Source of the DNA: Saprospiraceae bacterium | GTDB lineage: Bacteria; Bacteroidota; Bacteroidia; Bacteroidales; JAIPBB01 | NCBI GenBank assembly: GCA_021739805.1 | Contig: JAIPBB010000251.1 | Coordinates: 1-8,043 of the forward strand | Reading direction: 5' to 3' | Length of the DNA: 8,043 nt | In this document: one piece after another, positions 5,749 through 8,043 of the stretch | How positions within the stretch are numbered: the first letter of the stretch is position 1 | How the letters are laid out: each line of letters opens with the position of its first letter | Notes under the pieces: model-generated | Databases searched by the model: none | What the model saw: only the letters and a program-made list of their open reading frames with translations | What the model was told of the DNA's origin: nothing | Made by a program: the position numbers and the translations under genes

Positions 5749-6201
5749 ATTAAGAATATAATTATCACTTGAAGCAGCAAAGATTTTGCAGATAAGGGCT
5801 ATCAAGTTTTTGCTACCATGCGTAATGCAATTGGAAAAAATACAGCAGTAAAAACTGAATTAGAAGCATATTCTGCCCACATCAAAGTTGTGGATATGGA
5901 TGTTACCAACGAAACTTCCGTAAAAGAGGCGATAGATTGCATCCTTGCAGAAACAGGGAAAATCGATATATAAATCAACAACGCAGGTATTATGTACCTT
6001 GGTATTACGGAAGCTTTTGGAATAGTACAGGCGCACCAGCAGATGGAAACCAACTATTATGGTGCTATTAGAACGATGCAAGCGGTTTTACCTTCAATGC
6101 GTAAATCTGGTACCGGGCTAATTATCAACACATCTTCGCTGGTGGGCCGTATGTCACCGCCGTTTTTCGGAACCTATACGGCTACCAAACATGCTTTATG
6201 A
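5749..6201 (+). pseudogene. Short-chain dehydrogenase/reductase pseudogene, truncated
   Basis: Piecing the plus-strand frames together gives a classical SDR: KNIIIT / EAAKI-FADKGYQVFATMRN / KVVDMDVTNETSVKEAIDC / GKIDI*INNAG / METNYYGAIRTMQAVLPSM / LIINTSSLVGRM / TYTATKHAL. The active-site Ser, Tyr and Lys (NTSS and YxxxK) and the NNAG motif survive. Five lesions are visible or inferred. (1) No ATG follows the ribosome-site-like AAAAAGG; ATT at 5749 takes its place. (2) The TGxxxGxG cofactor loop is deleted between 5769 and 5770. (3) One base is missing at 5783-5787, shifting the frame. (4) A TAA at 5971-5973 replaces the expected hydrophobic codon before NNAG. (5) The gene stops just after YTATKHAL, where about 70-100 C-terminal residues should follow. 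It cannot encode an active enzyme. Position and strand suggest it was once the second gene of the HxlR-controlled operon. Confidence 0.88.
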
Positions 6202-6203
6202 CT

Positions 6204-6219
6204 CAATGTTATGTGCAGT
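6204..6219 (-). repeat. Post-stop boundary motif, copy D (ACN6YAACAWTG)
   Basis: The minus strand reads ACTGCACATAACATTG, beginning 5 nt after the TAG stop of the serine hydrolase gene. It lies within a few bases of the point where the dehydrogenase pseudogene is cut, so it appears to mark the edge of the inserted unit. Confidence 0.45.
6209..6217 (+). repeat. Left arm of 9-bp inverted repeat flanking the serine hydrolase
   Basis: TTATGTGCA here is the exact reverse complement of TGCACATAA at 7987-7995. The two arms enclose the serine hydrolase gene with little extra DNA (8 bp on the left, 64 bp on the right). Confidence 0.45.
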
Positions 6220-6224
6220 TTTTA

Positions 6225-7922
6225 CTATTTAACTTTTTCAAAGAAAATATCTTTTGCTCGGCTACTTGAAACTTTGAAACCGATAACTTTTCCTAAATTA
6301 TTTCTATGAAAACTAATTTCTCGAAACGAACCTTTACTTCCAATAAAATAGTCTTTCATTACAGCCGTTAAGTTAAAATTACCCAGTCTTTGGTGATTTG
6401 CATATAGAATGTTTTCTTCAATATTAAAAGTATAATATGCATTCAATTCGGGACTAAAATAATTTCCGGTAAATTCTTCTAAAGAATTCATGGTATAATT
6501 TGCAGGAATGTATTTGTCAAATACAATAACATATCCATCATCCAAGGTTACGTTCATCTGATTAGAAATAAAGGAGACTGAAGTGTATTCATCTGTTTGC
6601 ATTTCAAATTCATTTTCTCCAACGGGAATAAGTGCAGTATTATCGTTGTTAGCTCGCATATAATACAACGTATCGTCTAATATCGCAATTTGTCTTGAAT
6701 AATTATCATTGTAGTTCCAATAATATCCTTCAAAAGATGCCAGTTCCTTCGTGTTTTTTTCAATCGGCTTTTTATGTGAAAGAATCGTTTTGGAATTAGA
6801 GATACTTTGTTCTTGTGAAAAGTATTCTTGTAAACAAATGTCTGTCAATTGTCTTACTATTTTAGCACCATTTATATCTGAACGATTAATAGTTACTATA
6901 ATGCTGATGTCTTGCTCAGGAAATCTGCCTAAATATGCTTGATAGCTAGCGTCCATACCGCTATGCTCAATTCTCGGTAAACCTTTATAAGTATTTACAA
7001 ATTGACCAAGTGCATAACCAAATGAATCACCATTATTTAACTTTCCTAAAGTGTTCATTTTTTGAAAGATATCTTCATTTCCAATTGTTTCCTTTGTAAA
7101 GTTAATTGCCCACTTACTCAAATCTTCAATAGTTGTGGCTAGATTTGTTGCTCCAACACTTGTGTTATTAAAAATATCTTCTAAATATTGGTCATCTCTT
7201 TTGTAATAAGAATTTGCCTTATTATTTATTACGACACCTTCTTTATCAACAAATTGAGTATTGTTCATTCCTAAAGGAATAAAGATGTTTTGCTTCATAT
7301 ATTCAGCAAAGGATTTCTCAGAGACTCGAGCTACTATTTCAGCTAAAAGGGTATAACCGGAATTGCAATACATATATTCTTCATTAGGCATAAAATTTAG
7401 CGATTGTTGTTTGTATATAAGGTCAAGTACTTGATTATTACTAATTATATCATCTAATCGCCATCCGGCAAGCCTCAGAAGATTCCATTGATCCTTTATT
7501 CCACTTGTATGATTTAGAAGGTTTCTGATTGTGATATTGTTACCAAATTCATTCATTTCAGGAATGTACTTTCTGATATTATCATCTAATGAAAGTTTCT
7601 CTTCTGCTTCCATTAACAAAATTGCAAAAGCTGTAAATTGTTTCGAAACTGAAGCTACATGAAAAGAAGTTTTGTCAGTTATAGGAATTTGATGTTCTAG
7701 ATTTGCAAGTCCATATTCTTTTTGTATTGCTAATTCATTTTGATGTACAATTCCTATAGCTATACCGGGTTTATTCAAATTATAATCTTTAAATAGACTG
7801 TCAATTTCCCCAACTATTCGGGATAAATTAAATTCATTTTCTTCACTATCCTGAGATTGAAGATTAGTTGTAAATATTAGCAAGCAAGTACATGCTATTA
7901 AGAGTTTGTTGAGATAATTCAT
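6225..7922 (-). CDS. Secreted class C beta-lactamase-type serine hydrolase
   Basis: The 565-residue protein begins MNYLNKLLIACTCLLIFTTN, a signal peptide probably cleaved near LQSQ|D. The beta-lactamase/transpeptidase fold (about 35-370) has all three motifs in order: S91-V-S-K94 (nucleophile and general base), Y185-C-N187 in the YxN position, and H320-S-G322 replacing the KTG box. HxG in that position is usual for family VIII esterases and class C-like peptidases. The remaining 195 residues (about 392-565, FEGYYWNYNDNYSRQIAILD, FTGNYFSPELNAYYTF, GKVIGFKVSSSRAKDIFFEK) form two beta-rich DUF3471-type repeats common in Bacteroidota homologues. The likely role is hydrolysis of a D-amino peptide or ester; true beta-lactamase activity is uncertain. 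The ATG at 7920-7922 is preferred over one 21 bases upstream because AAAGGG precedes it. The gene lies inside a 9-bp inverted repeat and abuts the truncated dehydrogenase. Confidence 0.88.
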   Translation of the reverse strand: MNYLNKLLIACTCLLIFTTNLQSQDSEENEFNLSRIVGEIDSLFKDYNLNKPGIAIGIVHQNELAIQKEYGLANLEHQIPITDKTSFHVASVSKQFTAFAILLMEAEEKLSLDDNIRKYIPEMNEFGNNITIRNLLNHTSGIKDQWNLLRLAGWRLDDIISNNQVLDLIYKQQSLNFMPNEEYMYCNSGYTLLAEIVARVSEKSFAEYMKQNIFIPLGMNNTQFVDKEGVVINNKANSYYKRDDQYLEDIFNNTSVGATNLATTIEDLSKWAINFTKETIGNEDIFQKMNTLGKLNNGDSFGYALGQFVNTYKGLPRIEHSGMDASYQAYLGRFPEQDISIIVTINRSDINGAKIVRQLTDICLQEYFSQEQSISNSKTILSHKKPIEKNTKELASFEGYYWNYNDNYSRQIAILDDTLYYMRANNDNTALIPVGENEFEMQTDEYTSVSFISNQMNVTLDDGYVIVFDKYIPANYTMNSLEEFTGNYFSPELNAYYTFNIEENILYANHQRLGNFNLTAVMKDYFIGSKGSFREISFHRNNLGKVIGFKVSSSRAKDIFFEKVK

Positions 7923-7926
7923 TTTT

Positions 7927-7932
7927 CCCTTT
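7927..7932 (-). promoter_or_regulatory. Ribosome binding site deciding the serine hydrolase start
   Basis: AAAGGG on the minus strand sits 4 nt before the ATG at 7920-7922. It overlaps codons of the longer reading (MKLTKGK...), which supports the shorter protein with its cleaner signal peptide. Confidence 0.5.
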
Positions 7933-7986
7933 GTTAACTTCATATTTGTCTAAACCATTTTAATTGGGATAAGGGTTGGAAAATAT

Positions 7987-7995
7987 TGCACATAA
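7987..7995 (+). repeat. Right arm of 9-bp inverted repeat flanking the serine hydrolase
   Basis: TGCACATAA is the exact reverse complement of 6209-6217. It directly adjoins the second copy of the 21-bp dispersed repeat (7996-8016). Confidence 0.45.
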
Positions 7996-8016
7996 AACCG
8001 TCTCGGCTAAAAGTAG
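7996..8016 (+). repeat. 21-bp dispersed repeat core, copy 2
   Basis: This stretch begins AACCGTCTCGG and ends AAGTAG, matching 693-713 at 17 of 21 positions in the same orientation. The DNA after it (to 8043) has GTAG at 8013-8016 facing CTAC at 8039-8042, so it may fold imperfectly; the repeat probably continues past the window. Confidence 0.5.
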
Positions 8017-8043
8017 CACGGGATTTCATGTCACGCCACTACC

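Noticed and set aside
5992..6201. 69-residue SDR-like reading as a genuine small protein
   Set aside because: It is the middle of a broken dehydrogenase. It lacks the cofactor-binding half and the C-terminus and starts at an internal Met after a nonsense codon.
1..8043. CRISPR array, tRNA, rRNA, transposase or integrase
   Set aside because: No regularly spaced repeats, no cloverleaf-like segment and no recognisable recombinase motif was seen on either strand by eye.

Overview
The window looks like chromosomal DNA of a Bacteroidota organism, most likely a flavobacterium. The DNA is AT-rich. The lipoprotein and secretion signals are typical (lipoboxes ending FSC and FGC, and a signal peptide ending SIA|Q). 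The protein families found here (YdeI with a CDGSH tail, two-component-type propeller repeats, HxlR, DUF6088 and DUF3471-type serine hydrolases) are common in that phylum. All names come from reading the translations; no database search was possible.

Layout, left to right. Positions 1-554 (minus) hold a decayed AbiEi-like (DUF6088) antitoxin gene that runs off the left edge. Positions 555-821 carry no intact gene but hold a repeat core, a palindrome and a GAAA-loop hairpin. Positions 822-3791 (minus) hold three intact, closely spaced genes: a double NTF2-fold lipoprotein, a YdeI/OmdA protein with a CDGSH iron-sulfur motif, and an alpha/beta-hydrolase lipoprotein. Just upstream of them (3845-4117, minus) is the 3' remnant of a beta-propeller protein. 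Positions 4277-6201 form a different unit: an HxlR-family regulator (minus) diverges from a secreted double SnoaL-like protein (plus), followed by a heavily damaged short-chain dehydrogenase/reductase pseudogene (plus). Positions 6225-7922 (minus) hold a long secreted class C beta-lactamase-type serine hydrolase. The right end, about 7987-8043, carries a second copy of the repeat core seen near position 700.

How it fits together. The best functional unit is the HxlR module. Two near-identical operator-like half-palindromes (TTACTT-N9-AAGTAA type), centred 32 bp apart, lie in the 100-bp divergent promoter region, so HxlR very probably controls the SnoaL-like gene and formerly the dehydrogenase. 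The minus-strand genes look like stand-alone accessory genes assembled one by one. Three of them are followed, 5-7 nt after the stop codon, by a shared motif ACN6YAACAWTG. Gene fragments end at or near these boundaries, and the dehydrogenase is cut exactly where the serine hydrolase unit begins. I read the region as an accessory island built by repeated insertion and decay, possibly by a cassette-like process. No integrase or transposase is visible and the mechanism is unproven.
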